Shown: positions 23,006-33,093 of the stretch, piece by piece | Layout: each line of letters begins with the position of its first letter | Position numbering within the stretch: the first letter of the stretch is position 1 | Source of the DNA: Pontederia crassipes | Lineage: Eukaryota > Streptophyta > Magnoliopsida > Commelinales > Pontederiaceae | Assembly (NCBI GenBank): GCA_030549335.1 | Contig: CM060195.1 | Coordinates: forward strand, 13,731,501-13,795,500 | Direction: 5' to 3' | DNA: 64,000 nt | The notes under the pieces: generated by a model | Database searches by the model: none | Seen by the model: only the letters and a program-made list of their open reading frames with translations | What the model was told of the DNA's origin: nothing | Translations under genes and position numbers: made by a program

Positions 23006-24140
23006 CCTTTTCTCTCTCTCCTCTCCTCTACTCTCATGACGGCGCCCCCCTTCCCCCACTCTCCCCTCCTCTCCGCTCGGCCTCTCTTGCGCAGCGGTGA
23101 CTACGCCGCCGCCGAACCAACCGCAAACACATCCGCCGTCGACTATATCAGCGCAGTGGCGACGCACCCCCATTGCGATGCCGCCCACCGGTTCACTTTT
23201 CTCTCTATTTCTTTTCATTTTCTCCATTTCCGACCTGATCTCGTCGCCTCTAGGACCCCGCTGTGCAACCCCCGATAGTAGATCTGCGAGCACCCCCGAG
23301 ATTAGCCGCAACCTTGAGCACCCCCGATGGCGGCTACGTGACACCGAGCATCGCCGACCACTGACTAGATCTGCAAGACCCCCAGCCCCCCCGAGCACAG
23401 CAGCCATAGATCTAGGCTTCGCCAACCCCCTCACACAGAGACACCACCGCGAGCATGCCGAGCTTCGCCGAGCGGACCATCATGTTCCCCCGTCCCGCGG
23501 CCCCCATGACCGCTTCGCTGCCCCACCCCCGACTTCGCCCACCTCATGGCCGTCGCTTCGCCCGTGGCCGTCGCTTCACCCGCCCCGTGGCCGTCGCTTC
23601 GCCTGGCCTGCCGTCGCGGAGTTCGCCCACCCCGCCGAGAAGTTCCCTTGCCTACACCGCTTTGCCCGCCCTGCGTCGCCGAGTTTGTCCGCCTCGCGGT
23701 CGTCGTGCTTGCCCGCCCCCATGGCTGCTTCGTCCGCCCTGCCGCCGTCGAGTTCGCCTGCCCCGCCGTGTTCACCCGTCCCCACGGCCGCTTCGCCTGC
23801 TTCGCCGTCGACCGCTTCGCCCGCCCTGCCGCCGCGAGTTCACCCGCCCGCCCGTCGTGTTTGCCCATCCCCACGGCCGCTTCGCCCGCCCGCCGAGTTC
23901 ACCCACCCACCGCAGCCAAGTTTGCCCGCCCCCACGACCGCTTTGCCCACCACACCGCCGCTTCGTCCGCCCCGCCCTCGCCTCATCCACCCCGCGCTTC
24001 GCCCGCCTACGCTGAGAGCACACCCGCCCCGTCGCCGAGTACGCCCGCTTACGCCGCATAGCCTGACACCTTTCCACGACGGCTTAGCCTACCCCGCCCC
24101 AGCCTACGTCGTGTTCGCCCGTCAAATGATGATTTTTTAA
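23006..24140. repeat. GC-rich, CG-repeat subterminal region of the MULE (left)
   Basis: Very C+G rich with many overlapping near-repeats of CGCCCGCC, GCCGTCGCTTCG and CCCCACGGCCGCTTCGC. It is open in several frames on both strands (for example 347 codons at 23097-24140). The implied peptides are low-complexity Pro/Arg/Ala/Ser, so this looks like repeat composition, not a gene. A captured fragment of a GC-rich host gene cannot be excluded. Confidence 0.6.
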
Positions 24141-25018
24141 TTATGTAACAGTGTAATTGATTTGGTTCGATCAAATCAAGCTTAGCCAAATGAGCAATGA
24201 GCAAGTTTAACGAATTTTTTCAATGGTTCGATCCAATCAAGATTAGTCAAATGATGACAAAGTTCAAAGACGCAATGCAATTAGGATTCGGATTCTTCAA
24301 CAAATCTGTCTCAGCAATGGATTCTTCAGTAAATAATGTATTTACTACTTGAAATGATATTATAACTTTCTTTAGTTTTAAAGTTCTTTTAAACAATGAT
24401 CTTCGAGTGTTATTTAGTGTTAAATTGTATTACATGCACTTGGTTCTTGCTATTCAAGCACTTTCATGTTATCAAAACGTTTTATAGCTAATCAATATTT
24501 TTATCAAAAAAATCAACAACTATAAAGTATAGATGTTTTATATTGGCTCAAAAAAACTAGAGCAAAAGCAACAAATATCCCAAAAGACAGATATAACATG
24601 AAAAAAAATTATCCTTGCATTTTTCAACATATAATATCTAAAATGCAACATCTGACATTAACATCCGACATTAAATGTAATATCCAACATCAAGTAAAAT
24701 ATCATTAGCAATAGCTATCATACGAAAATTAAATATAACATCGAACATCAAGTAAACGAGTCAGCAACAACGGCACTAGTAGACAACAAACTATGAGAAA
24801 ATTCCCTACAAAGAAAAAATAAGTGAGACGACCACATGAATAAATAAACTTTTCATTATGTACAAATTTATGTATGCATTTACTATACAAAACTACATCC
24901 ATAAGTGCTCAATTATATGGCCGACCTTCATTCTCACCACCCTGTCAAGTAAGAAAGTTGATTAATTATGAAATTAAAAAAAAAAGACAAGTAAAGAAAG
25001 AAAGATTAAATTATGAAC
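24141..25018. other. AT-rich 3' part of the MULE
   Basis: Non-coding. It contains a short imperfect direct duplication of a TGGTTCGATC-AATCAAG-TTAG-CAAATGA phrase (about 24155 and 24223) and AACATC-rich repeats at 24640-24750. It probably includes the transposase 3' untranslated part. Confidence 0.45.
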
Positions 25019-27150
25019 CTACAACAATGGACATTTTTGTTTGTCATGTCCTTGCTTTCCGCATTTCCTGCAACTCCTCTTTCTAGAATTATTTTGTGAC
25101 ATAGATATTTCCACGCCAGAGTTAATTCTTGCAACATTCTTAGGCCTGCCCTTAGACTTCACACAAAGTGGGTCGCGTATAGTAAATTGTGAGTCATACA
25201 AGTTTATGGAGCTTGGTTGACTCATTGGAACCTCACTTGTGCTTGTGCCACTTGCATCCATAAAATCATTCGGTACATGAATTGCACTCATTTTTAATAT
25301 TAGATCATCTATAATCGGCATCCCGCATTGCAAATGCGTAGGTGAAATGAGACCCATCTCTTGTACTTTCCAAAGATTACGTTGCCAAGATATTTTTTGA
25401 ATGGGTGTTATGCAATCGCCATAAGTGGATTGATCATCATAAATGGCATGTGCTTTTGCATATCTCGCATTTATTGTCCAGCTATGAAGCACATAATCTT
25501 CAAGTACAAATCTCGCACCTTTGTTATGCAAAATACATAAAACATTGCAACAAAATATTCCTTCTTGCTCAAACTTTTAACAAGAACGTTTGACATTAAT
25601 TTTTTTCAACATGACTAAACTCCACCATATTTTTGTCCTCATCAATGCCGCTCACATGATAAACAGAGTAGTAAGATTTATGAGTCTCCTTGCAAATCTT
25701 GTGCGCTATGAAGCTGAAAGACTGCATATTCCGATTGAAACTTAGAAAATGTGGCATGTGTATAAATGTTACCTGCATGAACTTCCAAAGGACTGTTTAC
25801 AATGTATGCTGGTGAGGAGTTCATTGTTTGAAAATATTCTCGTTCTTCGCGTCCACGATGAGTTTGGACAGCTCTATCATATTGTTCTACAAAGTCCAAA
25901 AGCGATGTGTGCGCATTGACATAACCATAAAAAAAACATTAATACTTTCAGCCCATTGTGTAGTTCGCATACCTGCAGTAAATACATCTTTATAATATAA
26001 GGAAACACTGTTCACTCTTATTGTACATTACTTCTAACCAATGCCCACTTGAAATATCAAACTTCTATTTCAAAGAGAGCTGACCCTCTTCAAACTCATC
26101 TATGTTCGATGATCCATGTAGCCACTTATCGTAGTCGTCTTTAAATGTTGGTTGTGCATATAGATCTTGTAAATGAATCATCGCATTTCTAGCGATATGC
26201 CATGTACAAAAGATGTGTTTGGTGTGTGGAAAAACCTTACGTATGACATTCCCCATCACGGTGTCTTGATTTGTAATAATACAATATGGATGTTTTTCAA
26301 ACATGCATTCAGACCATTTTTCAAACAACCATGTGAATGTCTCCTCTATCTCATTTGCAAGTAAAGCACAACCAAATAAGAAAGATCTCTATATGTGATT
26401 AATTCTTGTAAATGGTGCAAATGGCATTCTCAAATTGTTAGTTTGGTATGTTGTATCGAATACAACCACATCACCGAATGTCAAGTAACTATTCCTTGAC
26501 CTCCCATCAGCCCAAAAAAAATTAAGCACTGTGCCATCAACATCAAGCTCCCATTTATGAAAGAAACCCGGGACACTACTTACTTTATTTTGACAAATAG
26601 ATATAATATTGAGACACTCAACAGAGAAATTACTTTTTCTTATTGTTCTCAAATGGTCAATACAATTTTGGACTGTTATAAGAGGTTCTCCAAACATATT
26701 AAGTGCTCTAGCAATCCTGAATGGACCCATACCGAAGGCATGTAGATTACTAATAGCTTCTTTAGAAGTTGCGCTGATTTGATTATGTGACTTTAAGAAC
26801 TTTACCTTCGAAGGAGTTGCCAGAGCATGACTGTGCTCTTCCTGAAATTTTCTAACCTCCCATTTTTCATCTTGCCTTAGATCAATATATAGATGGGCAT
26901 GATAGTCGTCCCAAACTTCTCTTTTTCGTGTAGAAGTTTTTTCATGTCCATGGCTCATTCTCTTGTATCATTCTTTAGAATAAACATACTTCACGTTAAT
27001 TATATTTTTAGTAATTCGGAACTTATGCGAAGTTTGTTTTCTCATAGAGAAACTCACTAATTTGGCATACATATTATAGTACTTGTAAGCTTCCTCATTT
27101 GTATCAAATATCATCCCAACATAAGGTTTCAGTAACTCATAATATTTCAC
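25019..27150 (-). pseudogene. FAR1-related MULE transposase, inactivated
   Basis: In order on the minus strand: a FAR1 DNA-binding segment (GMIFDTNEEAYKYYNMYAKLVSFSMRK, 27120-27040); QISATSKEAISNLHAFGMGPFRIARALN; the MULE transposase core [34 protein letters not shown] (about 26520-26400); FEKWSECM...ITNQDTVMGNVIRKVFPHTKHIFCTWHIARNA (26328-26180); the FAR1-family VEQYDRAVQ...YFQTMNSSP segment (25890-25820); a degenerate SWIM finger near 25560; and a zinc knuckle CRKCGKQGHDKQKC (about 25067-25026). This enzyme class cuts and joins MULE ends. Defects: an in-frame TAG at about 26388 inside the catalytic core, Asn for the first Asp of the usual TDQD, and Asn for the SWIM His (GIFCCNVL). Frame breaks near 26960 and 25590-26060 may be introns or frameshifts. 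Confidence 0.88.
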
Positions 27151-27693
27151 AGAATCAACATGCTCTTCTTTAGGAAGTTTGTCATGTTCGATGTCTTCTT
27201 CATTTTATCCATTCGCTGGTCAATTCTGCCATGTCATCATATTCAACACTATTTTCACCTTCGGCATCCATTAGCAGCCTATTTTCCTATGCATGTTATA
27301 ATTGTCCAAGTAGTGTAAAGAAAAAAAGTAATATGAATGTATATAGCAAAAAAATAACAAAATGGAGAGATTCAAAAACCTTGCGTAAGATCCGCGTAAA
27401 ATTTGGATCTCGCCCGTCGAATACCAGAAAAGAAAAATTAAGTTTGCCTAAAAAATTGAGACAAGTTCTTGTTAGATCTTTAAAAATTTCATACACATTG
27501 AAAAAAATGTAATTACAAAATAATTAGATTAACTCATTACAAAATATAATAGATTAACTCATTACAACATTGTTTTCCCATTATAGCAGTACCATTAACA
27601 CTAATTACAATGTGATTAAAACAAATTATAGTGATTAAAACAACGAGAGCACATGTACATTACACTAATTTAGTGTCGACGTCGGCCGTGTGA
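27151..27693 (-). other. Upstream/leader region of the MULE transposase
   Basis: A short acidic segment just upstream on the minus strand (about 27260-27150) could be the N-terminal exon or leader. The rest is AT-rich with no convincing exon. A phrase ATTAGATTAACTCATTACAA is repeated nearby at 27521 and 27549. Confidence 0.35.
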
Positions 27694-28540
27694 GTGGCGT
27701 GCTCAAGGTCGGCGGCGACGGTGGCGGCGATGGCGGGGTGGGCTCTCTGCGTGCTCGAGGGATGCGGCGTCCTAGAGGCGACGAGATCACGGATGTGTTC
27801 AAGGTCGATCGCAGAGGAGCTCGATGTCGCAGATGTGCGCAGCGATGAGGCGGGCGAAGCAGATCTATTCGGCGGCGGATGTGCTCGAGATCAGGTCGGA
27901 AGGAGGGAGAAAAGGGAGAAAACGAAAAGAAAGAGAGAGAAAAGGTAACTATCGGTGGCGTCGCAGTGGGGGTGCGGTCACCGTTGCGCTGATCTGGTCA
28001 GCGGCGGATGTGCTTGAGGTCGATGGCGGATGAGATCGAGGTCAGTCACGAACGTGTCGACGGCGGCGTGCGACGGCGTGAGTGGTGTGCTCATGGTCGA
28101 CGGCGTCGTGGTGGGGGTGCGGACCAAATGTTGATTTGGTCAGCGGCGGATGTGCTCGTGGTTGGTGGCGAACGTGTCGATAGCGGAGTGCGACGGTGTG
28201 AAATGGTGGTGCTCGTGGTCGGCGGCGGCGGCGGGGCGTGCTCTCAACGTGCTCGAGGTTGATCGTGGAGGCGCTCGAGGTCGCGGATGTTCTCTACGGC
28301 GGGGGGCGACGGTGGGGCAGGCGAAGTGGATCTGGTTGGTGGCGGTTGATTGCGGAGGCGCTCGAGGTCACGGTCGTCGTTGCATAGGAAAAGAGAGGTC
28401 TTGGCGGCGGGGCGGGCGAAGAAGATTTGGTCGGCGTCGGTTGATCGCGGAGGCGCTCGAGGTCGTGGTCGCCGCTGCGTAGGAGAGGAGAGGTGCAAAG
28501 GGTGCCGTCATGAGCGGAGAGAGTGAAACAGAGAGAAGAG
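27694..28540. repeat. GC-rich tandem-repeat subterminal region of the MULE (right)
   Basis: Diverged repeats of a CGGCGGATGTGCTCGAGGTCG unit occur at about 27790, 27873, 28000, 28143 and 28245, with GGAGGCGCTCGAGGTC variants at 28267, 28352 and 28448. Open frames here are low-complexity by-products. The position upstream of the transposase and the CpG density would suit a promoter-proximal region. Confidence 0.6.
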
Positions 28541-28552
28541 AGAAAAACTTGC

Positions 28553-28759
28553 ATAAAAAGTTATTCTTTTAGGGTTAAAAGGTTGTACATGCGTGAACCA
28601 GACGAAATGTACCGGCCGCGTGATAAACTGAATGTGGTTCAATCCTTCAGCAAGAGTAGATCTGCGTTAGCCATCGGATGCCCATCCTCTTCATCCGACG
28701 ACTAGTGAAATAGGTGGGAGAGTCCCCCCTACTTAAGTAGGGGGACCCCCATTTTTTCC
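28553..28759 (-). repeat. MULE right terminal inverted repeat
   Basis: Mate of 22801-23005. As the transposase is on the minus strand, this is its promoter-side end. Confidence 0.9.
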
Positions 28760-28768
28760 AAAGCTATT
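28760..28768. repeat. 9-bp target duplication of the MULE, right copy
   Basis: AAAGCTATT, identical to 22792-22800. Confidence 0.9.
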
Positions 28769-29027
28769 ATATTTAAGTATTAAGCTAATATAAAGTAGTT
28801 AAAGTAAAGAAAGAATTAAATTATAAAATTGGATAGTGCCATTGAAACAATGCACTTTGAAGTTCGAATTTTTATGATTAACTCGAACAAATAGACCAAT
28901 TACCAATTAGAAACGAGGCAAAGAGAGAAAATCAACCTCACAACGAGAGGGACCCATCCTTCTAATTCAAGTCCATTAGTGCAAGCATTGTCTTCAGGTC
29001 AATACGACAAGAGGACGGTGGTCATCC
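28769..29027. other. Spacer, nothing recognised
   Basis: Ordinary AT-rich sequence between the MULE target duplication and the minus-strand LTR. No coding frame. Confidence 0.4.
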
Positions 29028-30336
29028 TGTCACACCTCGATATTTCATCCCCAAAAGTCAAGGGCAATTATGTCATTCGATTGTGTTAGCCCGTTTGGCA
29101 TCACATAATCATAATAAAGTATGTTTTTTTATACCAACGGAAACATAACTCAATAAAATATAATAATCTTTCAAATAAAGCAAAAGATTTCATCATAACA
29201 TCACAAGTAGTTAAAACATCACTAATAGACATTAAAACATTTTTGAAACTATATTCAAAACAGTAACATGTGACTCTATTAAATCTAGACCAATTGTGCA
29301 ATCTTTTTTGTCATGATGTGAGTAATGATTATTCCTGACAATCTGATAAGGGCCATTGAGAGACGACATGTAATATCATCGGTAACAAAGTTCATTATCA
29401 TTTTCAAATAATAATCAATTACGTTGCTCAATCTTCAAATTTTAACTTAATTATAATTGTGCATGCATTTCTCATATCTAGGTTCATATACAATCATCAA
29501 GCATTAATATATAATATAAATACCTTGAAAATAGGTTTAACATAGAGTAAGGAAAGCTGGCGAAGTTTGGCACAAACACATGAACTAAATAAGACCAGTT
29601 CATACTTTTGCCTTCCAGTCCGTATTAAGTTCCTTGGCTTACATAAAAAAATATTGACAGCCCATATTTTTGCCCTCCAAGTCATATTAATGTCCTTTAG
29701 GTCGTATTTGGCTCACACTAAAAAATACTAGCAGCCCGTATTTTTGACCTTCTTCCCGTATTAATGCTCTTTAGACCATATTGTGCTCGCGTTTTACAAA
29801 TTTTTTGATGAAACATTGGAGAAACATAATACCAAACATTCTAAAGGTTCTAGGCATGATTTATAGACAAATAAGCATAAAAAAACATGGTAAAAAGATT
29901 AAAAATCGTTCATTCTTTGAGATCTAGGGTTCATCTCAAAATATGATATCACAATATGGAATCCTAGCACATGAATTTAAACGTGGTAATTCAAAAGTAT
30001 GAATCACATATGAAAATCTTTCTAATGTATGATTCGATTCTCAACCACAATCCCTACTAAGGATTTAGGGTGTCTTTGAATCTCTCAATCCAAATATGCA
30101 AACATTGAGAGGGAGAGAGAGAGATTGGATCTCCTTTACATACCTTGGTCCTTCGATCCTCCTCCTTTGTCTTCCTCTTCCTCTCTCCTCAGATTCTCTC
30201 TCCTTAAGTCCTAGCTGTCAAGAGATTTAGGTGGAGAAACGATGTAAACAAAGGAAATATGAATCTTTATATAGGGGAGTCATTAAGATTTGACCAAAAG
30301 ACCAAATTACACTTGATAAAAATGTGAGGTGTTACA
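29028..30336 (-). mobile_element. Solo LTR of the Tekay-like family (minus), shortened
   Basis: On the minus strand it starts TGTAACACCTCACATTTTTATC at 30336 and has CTATATAAAG near 30277. It ends at 29028 with a sequence matching the 3' end of the LTR at 50872-52842 (a GACATAATTGCCCTTGAC-like stretch then GGTGTGACA). It is about 650 bp shorter than that LTR, so an internal part is missing. The 5-bp flanks CATCC and CGTCT differ by two transitions and may be a decayed duplication. A CGTATTTTTG-type phrase recurs at about 29664 and 29732. Confidence 0.72.
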
Positions 30337-31149
30337 CGTCTGACAAGTCAACTTCGGAGAATGGCAAACGCGTTCTAACACTCAAAGCACGTTCTAACAC
30401 TCAACTCGAGATGGGAATCCCTATGGGCCACACGAACTGTGGCCTGGTCAACTCGGCCCGACACGTGCATGACCACCTATCAGGCCCGGGGCAACCCATG
30501 CTGGGGCTGCACGACACGGCCCGATGAGCATGATTTTTTATTTTATTTTTTATTATACAATTAAATATTTAATCATAGATTATAAATTTTATAATTAAAT
30601 TATACATATATTTAATCATATATCATAAAGTTCATAACTATATTTACACATCTAATAATCATATTCATATTTTTTAGTTTATTTTTCATATTTTTTTATT
30701 AATCTAAACCTTAGGGTAAAAAGTTATGACCTATTTTTTTTTTAAAATTTATTTTCTTAATTTAATACCTATAATAAAATTAATTTTTTTTATTTTTTAA
30801 GAAAAAATGAGCAACCCAATGTGGTATGACTCGATTCGATCAACCTGGTTGGATAAAATCGAAACCATGTCGAGTTGACCGAAATGCCTTCTGGCACGAC
30901 ACAATTTGAAACTATGTCAACTTAACTCGACTCTAAAGACGATGAAACTAGATTTGACCGAGTCGAATCCAAAAGTTCATTTTTACGATCAACCTACCAA
31001 GTGACCGTGATCGAACGTGTGGAAAGGATCATTTAAACCGGCCACCAAGTAACGAATTCTTTTTCGGACTAGCATCGAACCCGTTCAATTAGATTTTCCT
31101 TGGTATCGACACGTGTGCTGTAGGATTCGCACTGCGTAGATGTGTTCTT
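30337..31149. other. Repeat-like spacer upstream of CBF5
   Basis: GC-rich edges (30400-30530, with GGCCCGGG- and ACACGGCCCGATGAGCATGA-like phrases, and 30820-31000) flank a very AT-rich core. Such phrases are common in dispersed plant repeats, but I cannot set ends or a class. The part next to the gene from about 31000 is the presumed promoter. Confidence 0.35.
31110..31115. promoter_or_regulatory. G-box core (CACGTG)
   Basis: CACGTG within GACACGTGTGC, 134 bp upstream of the CBF5 ATG. The motif is palindromic and is bound by bZIP and bHLH factors in plants. Use here is inferred from position only. Confidence 0.4.
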
Positions 31150-31157
31150 AAACCCTA
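31150..31157 (+). promoter_or_regulatory. Telo-box (AAACCCTA)
   Basis: AAACCCTA about 92 bp upstream of the CBF5 ATG. Telo-boxes are typical of plant promoters for ribosome-biogenesis and translation genes, which fits the gene. A second copy, AAACCCTAA, is at 31228-31236. Confidence 0.6.
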
Positions 31158-31227
31158 GAGAGGCTTAAAACCCCTCTTTCCCCGTTCGCCGCCCCCGCCT
31201 TCCTCCTTCGTCCCTCCAAATCCCGCA

Positions 31228-31236
31228 AAACCCTAA
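31228..31236 (+). promoter_or_regulatory. Second telo-box (AAACCCTAA)
   Basis: AAACCCTAA ending 12 bp before the CBF5 ATG, probably in the 5' leader. Between the two boxes is a C/T-rich stretch (31169-31220), common around transcription starts of such genes. Confidence 0.55.
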
Positions 31237-31248
31237 TCAGATAACACC

Positions 31249-33093
31249 ATGTCTTCCTCGCCGCCGGCGTTCTCTTCTCCGCCGACGGAGAAGAAGAAGA
31301 AGAAGAAGAAGAAGGCGAAGGACAAGAAGTCCTCTGAGAACGGCGACGTGGACGACCATGCGATCGCCCCTGGCGCCGGCGACGCGGTGGAGAATGACAA
31401 GGATTACTTCATCAAGCCACAGTCCTTCACGCCTTCGATCGACACCTCGTCGTGGCCGATCCTTCTGAAGAACTACGACCGGCTCAACGTGCGCACTGGC
31501 CACTATACGCCGATCCCCGCCGGCCACTCGCCGCTCAAGCGCCCCCTAGCCGAGTACCTTCGCTACGGCATCCTCAACCTCGACAAACCTTCCAATCCAT
31601 CGTCTCACGAGGTCGTTGCCTGGATCAAGCGCATCCTCCGCTCCGAGAAGACGGGGCACTCCGGCACCCTCGACCCCAAGGTGACCGGAAACCTCATCGT
31701 CTGTATCGACCGCGCAACCCGCCTCGTGAAGTCGCAGCAGGGAGCCGGCAAGGAGTACGTATGTGTCGCCCGTCTCCATTCCGCCGTCCCTGAAGTGGCC
31801 CGTGTCGCCCGCGCCCTTGAGACCCTCACCGGCGCAGTGTTCCAGCGGCCGCCCCTCATCTCCGCCGTCAAGCGCGACCTCCGTATCCGTACCATATACG
31901 AGAGCAAGCTCTTGGAGTACGACCCTGACAGACATCTCGTGGTCTTCTGGATCTCCTGCCAGGCCGGTACCTACGTTCGAACTCTCTGCGTCCATCTCGG
32001 TCTTATCCTTGGCGTCGGGGGGCACATGCAGGAGCTGCGTAGGGTGCGTTCTGGCATCCTTGGAGAGAAGGACAATATGGTGACAATGCATGACGTGCTT
32101 GACGCCCAGTGGCTGTACGACAATTTCAAAGACGAGAGCTACCTGAGACGTGTGGTCATGCCGCTTGAGGTGCTTCTCACAAGTTATAAGAGGCTGGTGG
32201 TGAAAGATTCTGCAGTGAATGCAATTTGTTATGGTGCAAAGTTGATGATCCCTGGACTTCTAAGGTTTGAAAATGATATTGAGGTCGGAGAGGAGGTTGT
32301 GCTGATGACCACGAAGGGAGAGGCTGTTGCACTTGGGATTGCTGAGATGACCACTGCTGTAATGGCAACTTGCGATCACGGTACAGTTGCCAAGATCAAG
32401 CGGGTAGTGATGGATAGGGACACATATCCAAGGAAATGGGGGCTGGGTCCGAGGGCATTGATGAAAAAGAAATTGGTTGCTGAAGGACTACTTGACAAGC
32501 ATGGGAAGCCAAATGAGAAGACCCCAGCTGAGTGGATGAGGAATGTTGTGCTTCCTACTGGAGGAGATTCCATTATTGCTAGTCTTTCAGCAGCTTCGGA
32601 GCCTGTAAAATCTGTTGAGGCTGTAATTAAAGAACAAAAGGAGGCTGAAGTTGATGTGGCCAAGGAAGAGAAGAAAAAGAAGCATAAGGAGAAGGATGGC
32701 AATGGGGGTGAAGGGCGTAAGCGGAAGTTCGAGGAAGGAGCTGAACTCCATGATTCTAAGAAGATCAAGGTTGAGGATGTAAAGGCTGAGATTTTGGAAG
32801 GAGAGGACAAAAGTGAGAAGAAGAAAAAGAAGAAGAAAGATAAAGAAGGTGAAAAAACAGAGTTTGCTGAGAAGGTGCAGGAGAAGATCGGTGAAGATAA
32901 GAGTGCAGGGGCATCTTCTGATGAGGAGAAGTCGAAAGAGGAGAAGAAGAAGAAGAAGAAGAAGAAAAAAGACAAAGAAGCTGTGGATGGTGGAGAACCA
33001 GATAGCATGGTTGATGGCACCAAAGATACAAAGAAAAGTGAGAAGAAAGAAAAGAAGAAGAAGAAACATAAGGATTCAGGGGATGCACAGTAG
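31249..33093 (+). CDS. CBF5: H/ACA snoRNP pseudouridine synthase (dyskerin/CBF5/NAP57), 614 aa
   Basis: It is the catalytic subunit of H/ACA ribonucleoproteins, which convert uridine to pseudouridine in rRNA and snRNA in nucleoli and Cajal bodies. In other eukaryotes it also binds telomerase RNA. The order is: Lys-rich N-terminus (14-30); dyskerin-like segment (about 51-105) with [24 protein letters not shown]; TruB catalytic domain (about 106-300) with [15 protein letters not shown] and [12 protein letters not shown], whose Asp142 is the predicted catalytic residue, plus [21 protein letters not shown]-binding domain (about 314-388); and a conserved tail to about 435. Four Lys-rich clusters follow (474-482, 523-534, 564-576, 597-608), probable nucleolar signals. 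No intron interrupts it, as in the Arabidopsis homologue. The ATG in AACACCATGTC matches the conserved start. It is longer than the animal and yeast forms, mainly through the Lys-rich tail. No defect is seen. Confidence 0.97.
   Translation: MSSSPPAFSSPPTEKKKKKKKKAKDKKSSENGDVDDHAIAPGAGDAVENDKDYFIKPQSFTPSIDTSSWPILLKNYDRLNVRTGHYTPIPAGHSPLKRPLAEYLRYGILNLDKPSNPSSHEVVAWIKRILRSEKTGHSGTLDPKVTGNLIVCIDRATRLVKSQQGAGKEYVCVARLHSAVPEVARVARALETLTGAVFQRPPLISAVKRDLRIRTIYESKLLEYDPDRHLVVFWISCQAGTYVRTLCVHLGLILGVGGHMQELRRVRSGILGEKDNMVTMHDVLDAQWLYDNFKDESYLRRVVMPLEVLLTSYKRLVVKDSAVNAICYGAKLMIPGLLRFENDIEVGEEVVLMTTKGEAVALGIAEMTTAVMATCDHGTVAKIKRVVMDRDTYPRKWGLGPRALMKKKLVAEGLLDKHGKPNEKTPAEWMRNVVLPTGGDSIIASLSAASEPVKSVEAVIKEQKEAEVDVAKEEKKKKHKEKDGNGGEGRKRKFEEGAELHDSKKIKVEDVKAEILEGEDKSEKKKKKKKDKEGEKTEFAEKVQEKIGEDKSAGASSDEEKSKEEKKKKKKKKKDKEAVDGGEPDSMVDGTKDTKKSEKKEKKKKKHKDSGDAQ

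Larger units (their letters stand above)
22801..28759 (-). mobile_element. FAR1/Jittery-type Mutator-like element (MULE), complete ends, 5959 bp
   Basis: Terminal inverted repeats of about 200 bp start GGAAAATGGGGGTCC on the left and GGAAAAAATGGGGGTCC (read inward) on the right. AAAGCTATT lies directly outside both ends (22792-22800 and 28760-28768), a perfect 9-bp target duplication. The repeats contain a palindrome centred on CTTAAG: 20 bp perfect on the right (about 28725-28744) and 16 bp on the left. The transposase is on the minus strand at 25019-27150. GC-rich subterminal regions with internal tandem repeats lie inside both ends. The intact ends and duplication argue that the element has not been rearranged since insertion, although its transposase is mutated. 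Confidence 0.93.

Noticed and set aside
23097..24140. 347-codon plus-strand open frame, and overlapping minus-strand frames
   Set aside because: Low-complexity Pro/Arg/Ala peptides, open in several frames on both strands because of repeat composition. No domain. Lies in a MULE subterminal region.
24223..24233. GGTTCGATCC resembling a tRNA B box
   Set aside because: No acceptor stem, A box at the right distance or cloverleaf can be formed. It is part of a short direct duplication inside the MULE.
31546..33088. Antisense open frames across CBF5 (up to 215 codons)
   Set aside because: Shadows of a highly biased coding sequence. The AAG/GAA tracts give Leu/Ser/Phe-rich antisense peptides with no known domain.
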